Shown here: positions 10,995 to 21,820 of the stretch, one piece after another
Position numbering within the stretch: position 1 is the first letter of the stretch
Layout: each line of letters opens with the position of its first letter
From: Carya illinoinensis
Lineage: Eukaryota > Streptophyta > Magnoliopsida > Fagales > Juglandaceae
Direction of reading: 5' to 3'
Assembly (NCBI RefSeq): GCF_018687715.1
Contig: NC_056757.1
Coordinates: forward strand, 5,927,501-5,991,500
DNA: 64,000 bases
The notes under the pieces: model-generated
Databases searched by the model: none
What the model saw: only the letters and a program-made list of their open reading frames with translations
Told to the model about the DNA's origin: nothing
Made by a program: the position numbers and the translations under genes

Positions 10995-13900
10995 CATCAA
11001 ATTGATGCTGAAGAGTCAAGGAGCATCAATTTGTTTACAAAGAACTGATGCCGAGCGCGAGGAAGTTCCTTGGTGAGGATATCAACAGTTTTCTAGTTGC
11101 AAAGTAATAACATGTTTGTCAAAGGCTTCCTGAATTAAGTGACAATCAACTTCAATATGTTTCATGCACTTGTGGAAAATTGGGTTGGCTGCAATCTGAA
11201 TGACACTAGTTTTATCTGCATGGAGAGAAGTAGGATCAGTTTGAGGAAACCCAAGTTCAGAGAGGAAACCATGTAGCCAAGTAATCTTAGAATATGCTGA
11301 AGACATTGCGCGTTATTCAACCTACGTCGATAATTTAGAGATGTGATCTTGTTTCTTATACTTCCAAGAAATCAACGCATCACTCAAGTATATACACCAC
11401 CCAGTGGGGAAGCAACATGTATCGGGGCAACCAGCCCAATTGACATCACTATAAGTGACCAAGTTGAAAATTGAACCAATTGGAAAAAATAGACCACAAG
11501 AATGAGAGCCAAGAAGATAGTGAATGATGCATCGAATGACAGTCAAATGGAAATGATGTGGTGAAGTCATAAATTAGCTCATAAGGTGAATGACAAATGA
11601 AATATCGGGCCAAGTAATTGTCAAGTAGACAAGGCTCCCAACTAATCGTTGATACGATCTAGAAGGAACTCATACTCATCTTGATGATATTTGACATTGA
11701 CTTCCATTGGAGTATCAACAGGGACAGAATCTTGTAATCCAACGAAGAGAATGATGTCATTGATGTATTTGTGCTAATTGAAAAATATACCTTTGGCACC
11801 TTTGTGAACTTCAAGTCCGAGAAAATAAGTGAGGTGTCCAAGATTTTTCATGTGGAATGAGGTATGTAGGGAAGCTTGAAGTTGTTGACTCAAAACACTA
11901 TTAGTCCCAACGATAATAATGTCGTCCACATGGACAAGTAAAATAACAATGCCTCTGGAAGTTTTATGTAGAAACATAGAATGATCATACTAACTTAAGT
12001 GTTTGCTTGAATTTTTCAAGCTAAGCTCATGGGGCTTGCTTCAGCCCATACAAAAAATGTTTCAAGTGACAAACATTTGAAGGAGCAATACTAGAAATGC
12101 ACAAAGAAGAGGTTGCATATGGATGGCTTCTTTGAGATCCTCATGGAGAAAGGCATTTTTGACATCCATCTGGTGAAGAGGCCAATTCATAGAAGTAGCA
12201 ATACCTATAAGTGTACTACAATCATCATTTTTGCTACTAGAGCAAAGGCCCATCATAGTCAATACCATATTCTTGACGATTGCCTAAAGCAACCAACTGA
12301 GCTTTATACTTGTCTAATGATCCATTGAGTTGAGTTTGACAGAATAAGCTCATTTACAACCAATGGTCTAACAGAGGCTAGGCATGAGATGATATCCCAA
12401 GTATCATTTTTCTGCAGAGCATTTAATTTTGCATGCATAGCTTTTTGCCAATACTCATATTTTATGGCTTGTGAGTACGAAGTTGGAATAGAAATGGAAG
12501 ATAATATAGCAACTAAAGAGGTATGAGGAAGAGGGTACCTTTCAGGAGAGTTTCCATACCGTTTGGGAGGATGAGAATTGCCAGTAGACTGACGAAGAGG
12601 AGGCACTGTGATGGATTCAAGTACTAGAGGTGATGCGAGAAGTGCTTCAACTACAGATTCATCACGCGTCATTCATCTTTCATACACAAAACCAGGTCTA
12701 AACTGTGTAATAGTATTAGAAGGACGAGGCTCATTCTTAAAATCTGGAAGTGAAACGAGAGACTGAGGAGAATGATTAACATGAAAATGAAAAAAATATT
12801 GGTTTTAAAAAAAAGACCACATCCAAAGAAATTCGAAACTGATTAGATGAAGGATTATAACACAAATAACCTTTATGATTTGGAGCATAGCCAAGAAAAG
12901 CACACTTCACATATTGTGCAAAAAGCTTGGTGCATTCATTTGGAGGACGAAAAACAAAACAAGCGTAACCAAAAGGTCGAAGATGATTGTACTTAGGTGT
13001 ACATTGATGTAGCCAAAAGTATGAGGAATGCTTGGCTATAGTAGATGAAGGAAGAAGATTAATCAAATGGACAGCAATAGACAGAGCTTCAACCTAGAAT
13101 TTTGGAGAAAGTTATGAAATTCTTTGGATGTGTATTCCCCCCTGAATCAGATCGTAAAGTTTGAATGTTGGTGGAAAATTGGATCTCAATCAATTCCAAG
13201 AATTTTTGAAAAGCATAAAAAACTTCAGATTTGCTTCTAAAAAAAAAATATCTACGTAAACCTGTTGTAATCGTCAATGAACGTAACAAAGTATTTGCAA
13301 TTTGCATGAGAAAGAACGGAAAAAATTTCCCAAACATCACTACGGATTAGCTGAAAACAATGAGTAGAGGGATTTGATTGGTTGGAAATGGAAGAGTTTT
13401 ACTCTTGTCGAGTTTGCAACTAACGCAATCAACTTAAACTTCTTTAATAGATATCTGATTTTTATTATTTATCAACCTAGAATTGAGCATGGAATGGAGG
13501 GTCCTCGAATTTGGATGGCCTAACCGGGTATGCCACAATTGATATTGATTTTTGACAGAAGAATAAAAGAAGGAAAATATACTTAAATCCCTATATAGTG
13601 CATGAAAGTGAAGAGGAAAGAGTCATCCACACTTAGGCCCCTTTGCGATTATCTTCCCTGATACATGATCCTGCACAGTGCAACCAAAACGAGAAAAAAG
13701 AATATTGCAATTAGTTTAAACTAATTGGTTAACTGAAAGAAGATTATCATAGAGTTTTGGGGAGAAAACAACATATTTCAAGAAGGGAGAACAAGAGATA
13801 TCACCAATTGCTTTGATGGGTATACAATCCCCATTGGTTGTTTGGATTTGCAAGTTTCCATTATATGGCATGGTATTGATAAGATTAGATGAAGAAAAAG

Positions 13901-14760
13901 TAATGTGATTTGAGGTTGTGGAATCAAAGAGCCAAAGATCATAAAGTTATTTTTTGTTACCTGTGAGACCAAGAGAGAAAAAGCAGAGAAGATCATTTGT
14001 TGAACAGCCTCTGGTGTGAGCAAAGGAGCTGTAGGCTGGGAGGTCATGGGTGTGGTGGCTGAAGTCATAGGTTTAGAAACTGGTTCTTCCACAAAGGTAT
14101 GGAAAACTTGAGGATTGCGATTTTGTGGTCATTTCCGACATTTAGAAATAATGCGTAGGGGCCATTATAGTACTTGCAAAAAAAAATTTGACACTGAGTT
14201 GCAATATGACCAAATTCCCAACTGTAGCACTGAATATTGGTCATGTCTCAACCTTTTTGTTTTCCTTGTGCGGCATATGCAACGTTTAGTACGTTGGAAG
14301 AACTCTCTTGCTGTTCCAAGGTGACTTGAGTCGAAAGCCGTTGTTCTTCGCAAAGAAGCTCATTTAGACAAGTGTCCAAAGATGGGGATGGAATTTGGGT
14401 CATGAGATTTGAACGAACATCTTTAAACTCATATCAAAGTTTCATGAGGAATTGATCGCGCTGACTGGTTTGATGAACATTCTGAATAGCTAGAAGAGAT
14501 GCATTAGGTATGGAAGAATATACAATATCTGTATATTCAGTCCATACGTTAATGAATGTTGAGTAGAACTGTTGAATTGATAAGTTGCCTTGAGTATAGT
14601 TGGCCAGTTCATATTCCAATTGAAAACGGCGAGCAAAGCTGTTTGGATGATAAACTTCTTTTATATAATTCCACATAGCCTTTCTTGTCTGATATAGTCG
14701 TAAGTTAAGAATAATAGCAGGATCCATGGAGCTTAATATCTAGCTCATAATGCTAGCATC
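10995..14760 (-). pseudogene. copia gag-pol, multiply interrupted
   Basis: Minus-strand fragments in element order. UBN2-type gag lies at 14727-14434 (MWNYIKEVYHP, then FQLEYELANYTQGNLSIQQF). A broken zinc knuckle (QCYSWEFGHIATQC) lies near 14220. The integrase core (TLRSDSGG) is near 13150, with its C-terminal region at 13066-12776 (HLRPFGYACFVF). RT pieces follow at 12268-12062 (WPLHQMDVKNAFLHEDLKE) and 11977-11774 (VILLVHVDDIIIVG). RNase H is at 11570-11322 (YSDVNWAGC). Each piece ends in a stop or frameshift, so no polyprotein can be made. Confidence 0.85.
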
Positions 14761-15052
14761 TTTTGCCTCCAATTCCATAACCTTGGTGGGGTCAACGGGC
14801 CTAGGATCAAAACCATCGATTTACCCCCATAATTCGTTTTTGTTAAGATAAATCTAGAATTGAAAAGTAACTATTATCCAAAAATTTGATACAGGTAAAT
14901 TCAGATTTCTCCATGATTGCGTCAAAGAAATAAGTCACAAAGAAAAGAATCATCCAAAGATGACCCGAATAACATTAAGACACAACTTATAAGACACACA
15001 GAAGCACCAAGATAACCATGAGAAGACTAAGATGGTCAAAACCCAAAGAGGG

Positions 15053-15064
15053 GCTTTGATACCA
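15053..15064 (-). other. Primer-binding site (initiator tRNA-Met type)
   Basis: The minus strand reads TGGTATCAAAGC directly beside the 5' LTR. It differs by one base from the canonical TGGTATCAGAGC complementary to the 3' end of initiator tRNA-Met. Confidence 0.8.
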
Positions 15065-15314
15065 TGCCAAAATCACAATATTAAAATTTTGCATAACACA
15101 ATACGAGAGCTGTGGTCAAAAGTCTGTGCCCTTTTCTAAGCATTTCCTTCATTATATAGAACTATTTACAACAATCAAGCTCCCTAATTTAAGCATATGT
15201 CATAGACATAATCACCTAAGAATATTCTCTCTAATTACGGTATGTATAATAAATTGTAAAATATTTTCTAATTATGGTATGTACAATAAATGTGATTCCT
15301 AAATATCTTTGACA
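15065..15314 (-). repeat. 5' LTR of the decayed copia element
   Basis: About 250 bp, ending TGTCAAAG on the minus strand. It is longer than its partner because of an internal duplication near 15230-15290, where 'TCTAATTAYGGTATGTA.AATAAA' occurs twice. Confidence 0.8.
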
Positions 15315-15478
15315 TCGAGTTGCATTTTTCTTTTACCAAAGTTGCATTCTATCAATAAGCTTATCAAACGCGTTAGTATCAAAAGGAAAGATACTCAAGC
15401 CATTTCCATAGCTCCACCAACACAGCTGGCATTTTAGTTAGTATCAGACTCATGCTGCCTTCTGCACAATCTTTGCCG

Positions 15479-15900
15479 TCAGTTAATCCTAAATTTCTGT
15501 ACTTGATTCACGACTGAGCCAATGATTGGGTCATCGAGCAGTGGATGGCTCTTTAGTAATTCAGGATGCAGCTTCATGGTGCTGGCATCTTGTAGACATG
15601 TTTCAGTGAGGATGTATATGGAAGGAAGGATAGAGTAAAATTGAGGAATGAAAGCTCAAAGACAGAGAACCTCTTGTGGCTTTATCTCTTGGTGTTGGTG
15701 GGGAGGTAAATGAATAAAGGAGAGTGTAAATTGAGGAAGGAAAGCTCAAAGACAGAGAACTTGTAAAGACCATAACCAAGTAATTACCGTGCTTGATACG
15801 GTGGAAAATGAAAGCAGAATTCCTTCTTCTCCTCTCCTTTCTGAGGACCTCTACTTCGTAATCTCCCACATTCTTTTTTCTATTTGTTTTAGCGGTTTCC
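15479..15900 (-). pseudogene. Unrecognised two-exon gene fragment
   Basis: Two minus-strand blocks join in phase with GT-AG signals. Exon a (about 15900-15788) encodes FGETAKTNRKKN and RKERRRRNSAFIFHRIKH. Exon b (15588-15479) encodes DASTMKLHPELLKSHPLLDD and ends QVQKFRIN before TGA. The joined frame is open and protein-like, with basic and proline/leucine-rich segments. I do not recognise the family. No upstream exons are visible: the DNA to the right is a GNAT-gene copy on the other strand and then a LINE. It is most likely the 3' end of a gene left by duplication or rearrangement. A small real gene cannot be excluded. Confidence 0.35.
15633..15760. repeat. Direct repeat pair of about 38 bp
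   Basis: AAAGCTCAAAGACAGAGAAC with its upstream flank AATTGAGGAA occurs at about 15633-15670 and again at 15722-15760. It lies in the putative intron of the unrecognised minus-strand fragment. Confidence 0.7.
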
Positions 15901-15989
15901 CCAAAGAACTTTATCATCTGTGCAGCAATATGCTTCTTTATCCCCATTTCATCCTACTCATCATCTTTTTCATGACTTGTTTCGATTGA

Positions 15990-16151
15990 TAAGCCCGCCT
16001 GGAATTCTCTTTTGTACTTGGAAGATGTCAAAGCTATTATAGGAATGACTTCTACTCTTTGATGAGTACTTGAGGAAAGCTTTCTGTACTTAATTTCTAA
16101 ACTTACCAAAGCATATGTTCATGTTCTTGTGCTTACAATATCTTTCTTAAC
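15990..16151 (+). pseudogene. Partial copy of the GNAT-like gene (last exon and 3' UTR)
   Basis: This matches the last exon and 3' UTR of the intact gene at 31045-31200: TGGAATTCTSTTTTGTACT, ATGTCAAAGCT, TTCTACTCTTTGATGAGTA and CATGTTCATGTTCTTGTGCT are shared. It retains a frame ending MTSTL and a stop, as the parent ends GTSSTL. The start of the exon is gone and there is no first exon, so it is non-functional. Homology resumes after the LINE, at 21836 (ACTGTTTCTTTGCTTTGCAT), so the LINE entered the copied 3' UTR. Confidence 0.8.
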
Positions 16152-16166
16152 ATAAAGGGATTAGCT
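16152..16166 (+). repeat. Left 15-bp target-site duplication of the LINE
   Basis: ATAAAGGGATTAGCT here is repeated exactly at 21821-21835, right after the LINE poly(A). The intact GNAT gene has a related unduplicated stretch (GTAAAGGGGGTAAGG) at the matching 3' UTR position. Confidence 0.95.
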
Positions 16167-16254
16167 CATATTTGTCTCCTCTCAAGGTTGAGGTTTTTCT
16201 CTCTAGCAGAGTTTTGTCTCTTAAGCTAGTTTTTGGCTGGTTTGAAGAGGAGAG

Positions 16255-17682
16255 ATGGCAGAGGAAATAACAAAACAGTGGGAAGAACTGAGTCTCACGG
16301 AGAAGGAGAAGGGGGAGGTAGTACTGGTCCCTGTTTCAACAGCAACAAAACAGCTACATAGTAACTACTGTCTGCTGGCTATGATCATAGCTGAAAGGCC
16401 GGTAAATAGAGAAGCCTTTAAGACAACTATGGCAAGAGTATGGAGATGCAAAAGCTGGATACAATTCACTGAAGTTGGAAGCAATAAATACTTAGTTGAG
16501 TTCCACTTAGAGCAGGATCTACAACAGGTTATACATGGTAGGCCTTGGTCCTTTGATAGGTGGCTGGTCTGCATTCACTCGTATGAAGGGGATAGATCAA
16601 TCAATGAAGTTCTTTTCATCTTGGAAGAATTTTGGGTTCAAGCATATAACATGCCTTTGGCAAGTATGACTGAAGAGGTAGGCAAAAAGATTGGTGATAC
16701 GATAGGGAAGACTCTCTCAGTACAAGTTGATGATAGGGGCATAGGATGGGGTAAGTTCCTGAGACTCAAGGTGGAGGTCGACATCTCAAAGGCTCTTCAA
16801 AGAGGTCTTTTCTTGTCTTTTGAAGGTAAGAGAACCTGGATCCCTTTTAAATATGAACGTTTGCCATCTTTTTGTTTCAAATGTGGGGTCTTAAAGCATG
16901 CACAAAGAGGCTGCCAAGTAATGAAAACAGACAGCAGTAAGCTCCAGTATGGGCCTTGGCTTCGAGCACCAGCAACCAGAGAAGGAGACCTCTCAAGGAA
17001 AAGGTATGGCAACTCAAGTCCACCTAGAGAAACAGAGGAGCAACCATGGGGGAGGGAGAGAGAGGTCAGGGAAGACAGTCCAACCAAAAAGCATGACAAT
17101 ACTCCAGGGGGTCAGAATGCTAACCTGCAGGATGGGGACAGCACAGAAACAAAAGGGGCAACTGTGAAAGACCACCTTTTTGTTTATCAGAAGACAGGAA
17201 GCAGTCAGGTCCTTTTTAAGGAAACAAACGTGGAGCTAGTTGTGGGCAAGTCAGAACAGTTTTCAAAGGATGCAGGACCTTGTCTGATGCAAGGCCTTGA
17301 AGATGCTGCTTTGCCAATCAACAAGGCAGAAACCTCCAGCAAGGACAAGGCCCAACAACCTGTCTTGAACCTCAGTAGCAATGATCTGGTGGCCCAAGTA
17401 TCCTCTATGGCCACCTTTGTCTCGGACCAAGTCCTAGCCCTGCAGAAATTCAAGAGTCAAGCCACATGGAAAAGGAAAGCAAGGAACAAAGGCAGTGCAG
17501 GCCCCTTAACAGAAGTGAACAAGGAAAACATACCAACTGGATCAAAGAGAGAGGCAGGCCTTATAACTAGATCAGCATCTGTTAAGGCCCTCAAGAAACC
17601 AAAGATGGAGAAGGAACATGCTATGGAAGCTAGCAAGAATGATATGGTGGTGGCTGGGATCCAGCCCCACCATTTAAGATGA
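16255..17682 (+). CDS. LINE ORF1, DUF4283/zinc-knuckle RNA-binding protein
   Basis: 475 aa. The N-terminal part (about 35-180) has the plant-LINE DUF4283 pattern, including ARVWRCKSWIQFTEVGSNKY and QVIHGRPWSFDRWLVCIHSY. It is followed by a CCHC knuckle at about 206-220, CFKCGVLKHAQRGC (C-x2-C-x4-H-x4-C). The remaining ~250 residues are charged, low-complexity and probably disordered. LINE ORF1 products of this class bind element RNA as a nucleocapsid-like partner of ORF2. The stop overlaps the ORF2 start (ATGA), so ORF2 may be translated by termination-reinitiation. The ATG at 16255 is the first after the element's 5' end with a good context (GAGAGATGG). Confidence 0.92.
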   Translation: MAEEITKQWEELSLTEKEKGEVVLVPVSTATKQLHSNYCLLAMIIAERPVNREAFKTTMARVWRCKSWIQFTEVGSNKYLVEFHLEQDLQQVIHGRPWSFDRWLVCIHSYEGDRSINEVLFILEEFWVQAYNMPLASMTEEVGKKIGDTIGKTLSVQVDDRGIGWGKFLRLKVEVDISKALQRGLFLSFEGKRTWIPFKYERLPSFCFKCGVLKHAQRGCQVMKTDSSKLQYGPWLRAPATREGDLSRKRYGNSSPPRETEEQPWGREREVREDSPTKKHDNTPGGQNANLQDGDSTETKGATVKDHLFVYQKTGSSQVLFKETNVELVVGKSEQFSKDAGPCLMQGLEDAALPINKAETSSKDKAQQPVLNLSSNDLVAQVSSMATFVSDQVLALQKFKSQATWKRKARNKGSAGPLTEVNKENIPTGSKREAGLITRSASVKALKKPKMEKEHAMEASKNDMVVAGIQPHHLR

Positions 17683-20600
17683 GTTGCTTGAGCTGGAACT
17701 GCCGAGGGCTTGGGAACCCTCGGTCAGTTAATAACTTGTGCCACTTGGTGCAAACAAAGTTCCCATCCTTTGTTTTCTTAATGGAAACAAAGAGTAAAAA
17801 AGAAAAAATGGAATCAATTAGGCGCTTGATAAAGTATGAGCATAGTTTTGTGGTCAATCCCATAGGGACCAAGGGAGGTCTAGCTTTCTTTTGGAAAGAA
17901 GAAGTGGAAGCAGAAGTAATCTCCTCAACAATCTCACACATCTCTCTGGCAATAAAAGATAGGGAAGCAGGAGTCACATGGTTCCTAACGGGTTTCTATG
18001 GCAACCCAATTACAGAAAAAAGACATGAGAGTTGGCAATTACTGCAAGCACTGCAACCAGTAGCAGGAGAGGGATGGCTGTGTGTAGGTGACTTCAACGA
18101 AATTTTGAGCAATAAGGAGAAGAGGGGAGGCCCTTTGAGACCTCTCAAACAAATGGAGATGTTTAGGGACACAATCACCAAATGTGGCCTTATAGATATG
18201 GGTTTTATAGGGAACAAATATACCTGGACCAATGGCAGGCAAGGGGCAGCCTTTACAAAAGAGAGGTTGGATAGGGCTCTTGGAAATGGAGTCTGGTTAG
18301 ACCTGTACACAGACCCAAGTGTTCACACCCTCCCCTTTCTTACTTCAGATCATAGCCCCATCTTGATCACCATGGAACAGCACCAACACTTTGGAAATAG
18401 ACACACAAAGCCTTTCAGGTTTGAAGCCTCCTGGACATTGAATCAAGACTGTTTTACAAAGGTGGAAGAAGCATGGAAGTCACCCAGACTGACCAACAAC
18501 AGTATGAAAAGTATCACAGAAGGTCTGAAAAACTGTCAGCAGAGGCTTACACAATGGAGCAAGAAGACCTTTGGCACATCCAAGAAAGAGACTCAGGCTC
18601 AACTAGAACTACTCTCTAAACTACAGGAGGATAATACAGGAAACTTAATTGAGGAAATCAAGCAAGTCCAGAGGGCAGTGGATAACAAGCTAGAGGCTGC
18701 AAACATCAAGTGGAAACAAAGGGCAAAGATAAGGTGGCTGAAAGAGGGGGACAGAAACACTAAGTTCTTCCACAAGGCAGCTTCCCAAAGAAGGTCAACA
18801 AATAGGATAAAGACTTTGTTAGACAACAATGACAATGTGGTGCACTCGAGAGAAGGTATTAGGGACCTTTTCCAAGGCTATTTCACTAATCTTTTCACCA
18901 CCTCTAGTCCTAGTCACCAAACAGAATGCCTGGCCTCTTTAGAAGCCCGAGTGACTACCTCCCAAAATGAGTTCCTTACTAGACCTTATTGCATTCAAGA
19001 AGTGGAAGAAGCAATGTTCCAAATGAATGGTCTAAGCTCCCCAGGACCAGATGGATTCCCAGCCATTTTCTATCAAAAACACTGGTCAATAGTGGGTCCT
19101 CAAGTCTGTGATACAGTTCTGAAAGTGCTCAACTCGAGGGGCAAAATGGAAAGCATCAACAGCACTTTCATTGCACTCATTCCCAAGAAGAAAAAGCCTA
19201 CTAGAGTGACAGAATTCAGGCCTATCTCCCTCTGTAATGTGCTCTACAAACTCATCTCAAAAATTATTGCAAATAGGCTTAAAAGAATTCTCCCTAACCT
19301 CATATCTGAATCTCAATCAGCTTTTGTCCCAAATAGGCTTATATCAGATAACATTATTGTAGCTTTTGAGTCTTTGCATACCATGAAATGTAAAATGACA
19401 GGGAAAGAGGGCTATATGGCCTTAAAGTTAGACATGAGCAAAGCATATGATAGAGTGGAGTGGGGATTCCTGAGAGCAGCCTTACTCAAGCTGGGTTTCT
19501 GTAACACTTGGGTGGATTTGGTGATGAATTGCATAGAAACAGTCACATACTCCCTGCTTGTCAATGGGGAACCTCAAAAAGCTTTCTCCCCCACTCGAGG
19601 AATAAGGCAAGGGGACCCTCTATCCCCTTACCTCTTTATCTTGTGTGCAGAAGTCTTGAGCAATTTGATAAAGAAAGCTGAGGAGAATGAGATCATTCAT
19701 GGCGTTCCTGTTGCAAGAGGAAAAATGAGGGTATCCCATCTCTTTTTTGCAGATGACAGTCTCATCTTTTGCAAAGCTAATGCCTTGGAGTGGGGAAGAA
19801 TGATCAGCCTCTTAAGACTCTATGAAAGAGCCTCGGGTCAGCGATTGAATGTGGAGAAAACTTCAATTATTTTTAGTAGAAATACAAGCCTTTCAACCCA
19901 GCAATTCATATTGTCTATAGCAGGAATAAGAACATCTATGCCTTATGAAAGGTATTTGGGATTACCTCCTGTGGTAGGTAGGGACAGATTTAAAACCTTC
20001 AAGAATATCTTGGACAATGTCAGGATGAGACTGAACAACCATAGAGTCAAATCACTCTCTCAGGCAGGAAAGGAAATTTTTTTGAAGGCAGTGATTCAAG
20101 CCCTCCCAACCTACACAATGAGTGTCTTTAAGCTACCACTAAATCTACTTCAGTCTATAAACAGTGTAATCCACAACTACTGGTGGGGTCAGCAAGAGAA
20201 GGAGCAAAGAATACATTGGATCTCATGGAAGAGAATGGGGCAAGCCAAATCTGAAGGTGGTTTGGGTTTCAGGGATCTTGAAGTATTCAACAAAGCCATG
20301 CTGTCCAAGAATTGCTGGAGGATACTCCAAGACCCAACATCACTTGCTGCCAGGGTCCTTCAAGCTAAATATTTCCCAAACTCGAGCTTTCAAGTGGCTA
20401 AGGTGGGAGCAAAGCCATCCTTTGTATGGAGAAGTCTTCTATCAGCTAGACAGACTATTGAGGCAGGGTCTTTGTGGAGGGTTGGCACAGGAGACAAAGT
20501 TAAAATATGGTCAGATAAATGGCTAGTCAAGTCTAAACCAACTATGGTAAGAAGCCCTGTAAAGGTCCTTAATTCTGAAGCCTTAGTAGCTGAACTTATC

Positions 20601-21788
20601 GACCATTCAACCAAGAGCTGGAAAAGGGACCTGGTGCAAGAAATTTTCGAAGAAGAGGAAGCTTCAGTGATACTCCAAACTCCCATCAGCTCCCTGAATT
20701 CAAAGGACAAGCTCATATGGCATGGCACAAAAAATGGCTCTTTCTCAGTGAAGAGTGCATATCACATGGAGAAAGCAAAGGAAATGGAAGGAAGAGGCCA
20801 AGCCTCAACCAGTAAATCACTTAAAGAAGTATGGAAAAAGATATGGCAGCTCCATGTCCCTCCCATTGACAAGATGTTTATGTGGAGAGCATGCCAAGAA
20901 TCCCTCCCTACCCAACTCAACTTATTCAAGAAAAAGATAGTGAAGGTACCCCTATGTCCAATTTGCTCAAGAGAGGAAGAAAGTACTCTACATACCTTGT
21001 GGAATTGCGAGGCAGCCAAAGATGTCTGGGGCCAATGCTCGATGAGGCTGCAAAAAAGCTCAAGCTCCCAACTGCCAATGGTGTTATTCTTTGAGAACAT
21101 GATCAAAGTTCTCAATGATTCAGAGATGCAGGAGTTTGTGATGGTAGCTAGACAGTTATGGCTGAGAAGAAATTCCTTTATCTACAAAAACATATTCCTA
21201 CCTCCAAACTGTCTACTCAGAGAAACCAGTTTGAAACTACAGCTGCTAAAAGAAGAGAAGGACAAGAATCAGATACAAAAGAAGGGCCAACAGACACAGA
21301 ATTCAGCTGAGGCGTGGCAGAGTCCACCTGCAAACTGGTTTAAAGTCAATTGGGATGGGGCGGTAGACAAAGCAAAATGCTTGATTGGCATAGGTGTAGT
21401 TGTAAGGGATGAGAAAGGTCAGATCATAGCTACAATGAGGCACAAGAAGATGCAGCTCCCCGACCCTCTACTAACAGAATCCTATGGGGCTTTAATAGCT
21501 GTTCGTTTTGCCAAGGATCTGGGACTGACACAGATCGAATTGGAGGGTGACTCACTCCTGGTAACAAAGGCACTACAGGAAGAAAATGAAGCATGGAGCA
21601 GTACTAGCATGTTTATCTGTGAGACTAGAACATGGCTTAAAACTTTTGCAATGTGGCGTGTTTCTCATGTTAGGAGAAACGGTAACAACATAGCCCATTT
21701 GTTAGCAAAAGGTTCTCTTAGCATTTCTGATGACTTTAATGTAACAATGGAGGACATTCCTCAGTGTATTTCTCCTTTAGTTCAATGA
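17679..21788 (+). CDS. LINE ORF2: endonuclease, reverse transcriptase, RNase H
   Basis: 1369 aa, fully open. An APE-type endonuclease spans about 1-230: SWNCRGLGNPRS at the start, GDFNEI near 137 and SDHSPI near 223. The reverse transcriptase spans about 450-760: FRPISLCNVLYKLISKIIAN, LKLDMSKAYDRVEW near 584, RQGDPLSPYLF, and FADD near 690, where plant L1s use F for Y. A zf-RVT zinc-binding region lies at about 1025-1115, with WKKIWQLHVPP and CPICSREEESTLHTLWNC. RNase H begins near 1223: VNWDGAV, TESYGAL and LEGDS carry its acidic residues. The enzyme nicks target DNA and primes reverse transcription of element RNA there. All expected catalytic motifs are present, so the protein may be active. 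Confidence 0.95.
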   Translation: MSCLSWNCRGLGNPRSVNNLCHLVQTKFPSFVFLMETKSKKEKMESIRRLIKYEHSFVVNPIGTKGGLAFFWKEEVEAEVISSTISHISLAIKDREAGVTWFLTGFYGNPITEKRHESWQLLQALQPVAGEGWLCVGDFNEILSNKEKRGGPLRPLKQMEMFRDTITKCGLIDMGFIGNKYTWTNGRQGAAFTKERLDRALGNGVWLDLYTDPSVHTLPFLTSDHSPILITMEQHQHFGNRHTKPFRFEASWTLNQDCFTKVEEAWKSPRLTNNSMKSITEGLKNCQQRLTQWSKKTFGTSKKETQAQLELLSKLQEDNTGNLIEEIKQVQRAVDNKLEAANIKWKQRAKIRWLKEGDRNTKFFHKAASQRRSTNRIKTLLDNNDNVVHSREGIRDLFQGYFTNLFTTSSPSHQTECLASLEARVTTSQNEFLTRPYCIQEVEEAMFQMNGLSSPGPDGFPAIFYQKHWSIVGPQVCDTVLKVLNSRGKMESINSTFIALIPKKKKPTRVTEFRPISLCNVLYKLISKIIANRLKRILPNLISESQSAFVPNRLISDNIIVAFESLHTMKCKMTGKEGYMALKLDMSKAYDRVEWGFLRAALLKLGFCNTWVDLVMNCIETVTYSLLVNGEPQKAFSPTRGIRQGDPLSPYLFILCAEVLSNLIKKAEENEIIHGVPVARGKMRVSHLFFADDSLIFCKANALEWGRMISLLRLYERASGQRLNVEKTSIIFSRNTSLSTQQFILSIAGIRTSMPYERYLGLPPVVGRDRFKTFKNILDNVRMRLNNHRVKSLSQAGKEIFLKAVIQALPTYTMSVFKLPLNLLQSINSVIHNYWWGQQEKEQRIHWISWKRMGQAKSEGGLGFRDLEVFNKAMLSKNCWRILQDPTSLAARVLQAKYFPNSSFQVAKVGAKPSFVWRSLLSARQTIEAGSLWRVGTGDKVKIWSDKWLVKSKPTMVRSPVKVLNSEALVAELIDHSTKSWKRDLVQEIFEEEEASVILQTPISSLNSKDKLIWHGTKNGSFSVKSAYHMEKAKEMEGRGQASTSKSLKEVWKKIWQLHVPPIDKMFMWRACQESLPTQLNLFKKKIVKVPLCPICSREEESTLHTLWNCEAAKDVWGQCSMRLQKSSSSQLPMVLFFENMIKVLNDSEMQEFVMVARQLWLRRNSFIYKNIFLPPNCLLRETSLKLQLLKEEKDKNQIQKKGQQTQNSAEAWQSPPANWFKVNWDGAVDKAKCLIGIGVVVRDEKGQIIATMRHKKMQLPDPLLTESYGALIAVRFAKDLGLTQIELEGDSLLVTKALQEENEAWSSTSMFICETRTWLKTFAMWRVSHVRRNGNNIAHLLAKGSLSISDDFNVTMEDIPQCISPLVQ

Positions 21789-21820
21789 AATGAAGTAAGA
21801 GTTTCTCAAAAAAAAAAAAA

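Larger units (their letters stand above)
10774..15314 (-). mobile_element. Decayed Ty1/copia retrotransposon with short LTRs
   Basis: A minus-strand LTR element of about 4.5 kb. Similar LTRs lie at about 10774-10989 (3') and 15065-15314 (5'). The primer-binding site, TGGTATCAAAGC on the minus strand, directly abuts the 5' LTR, and a purine tract (GATGGAGGG) abuts the 3' LTR. Internal order is gag, protease/integrase, RT, RNase H, as in copia elements, but the frames are broken throughout. No clean target-site duplication could be read because the 10774 border is fuzzy. Confidence 0.85.
16167..21820 (+). mobile_element. Full-length L1-type LINE with two open ORFs
   Basis: A non-LTR retrotransposon of about 5.65 kb bounded by a perfect 15-bp duplication. 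It has an 88-bp 5' UTR, ORF1 (16255-17682), ORF2 (17679-21788) overlapping in ATGA, a very short 3' UTR of about 20 nt and a poly(A) run of 13-14. Both ORFs are uninterrupted and the poly(A) and duplication are clean, which points to a recent insertion and possibly a competent element. It carries a C-terminal RNase H, as in the plant L1 subgroup that acquired this domain. Confidence 0.95.

Noticed and set aside
17630..21115. Many 60-120-codon minus-strand frames opposite the LINE ORFs
   Set aside because: They are shadows of the long sense ORF2, with no domain or promoter context.
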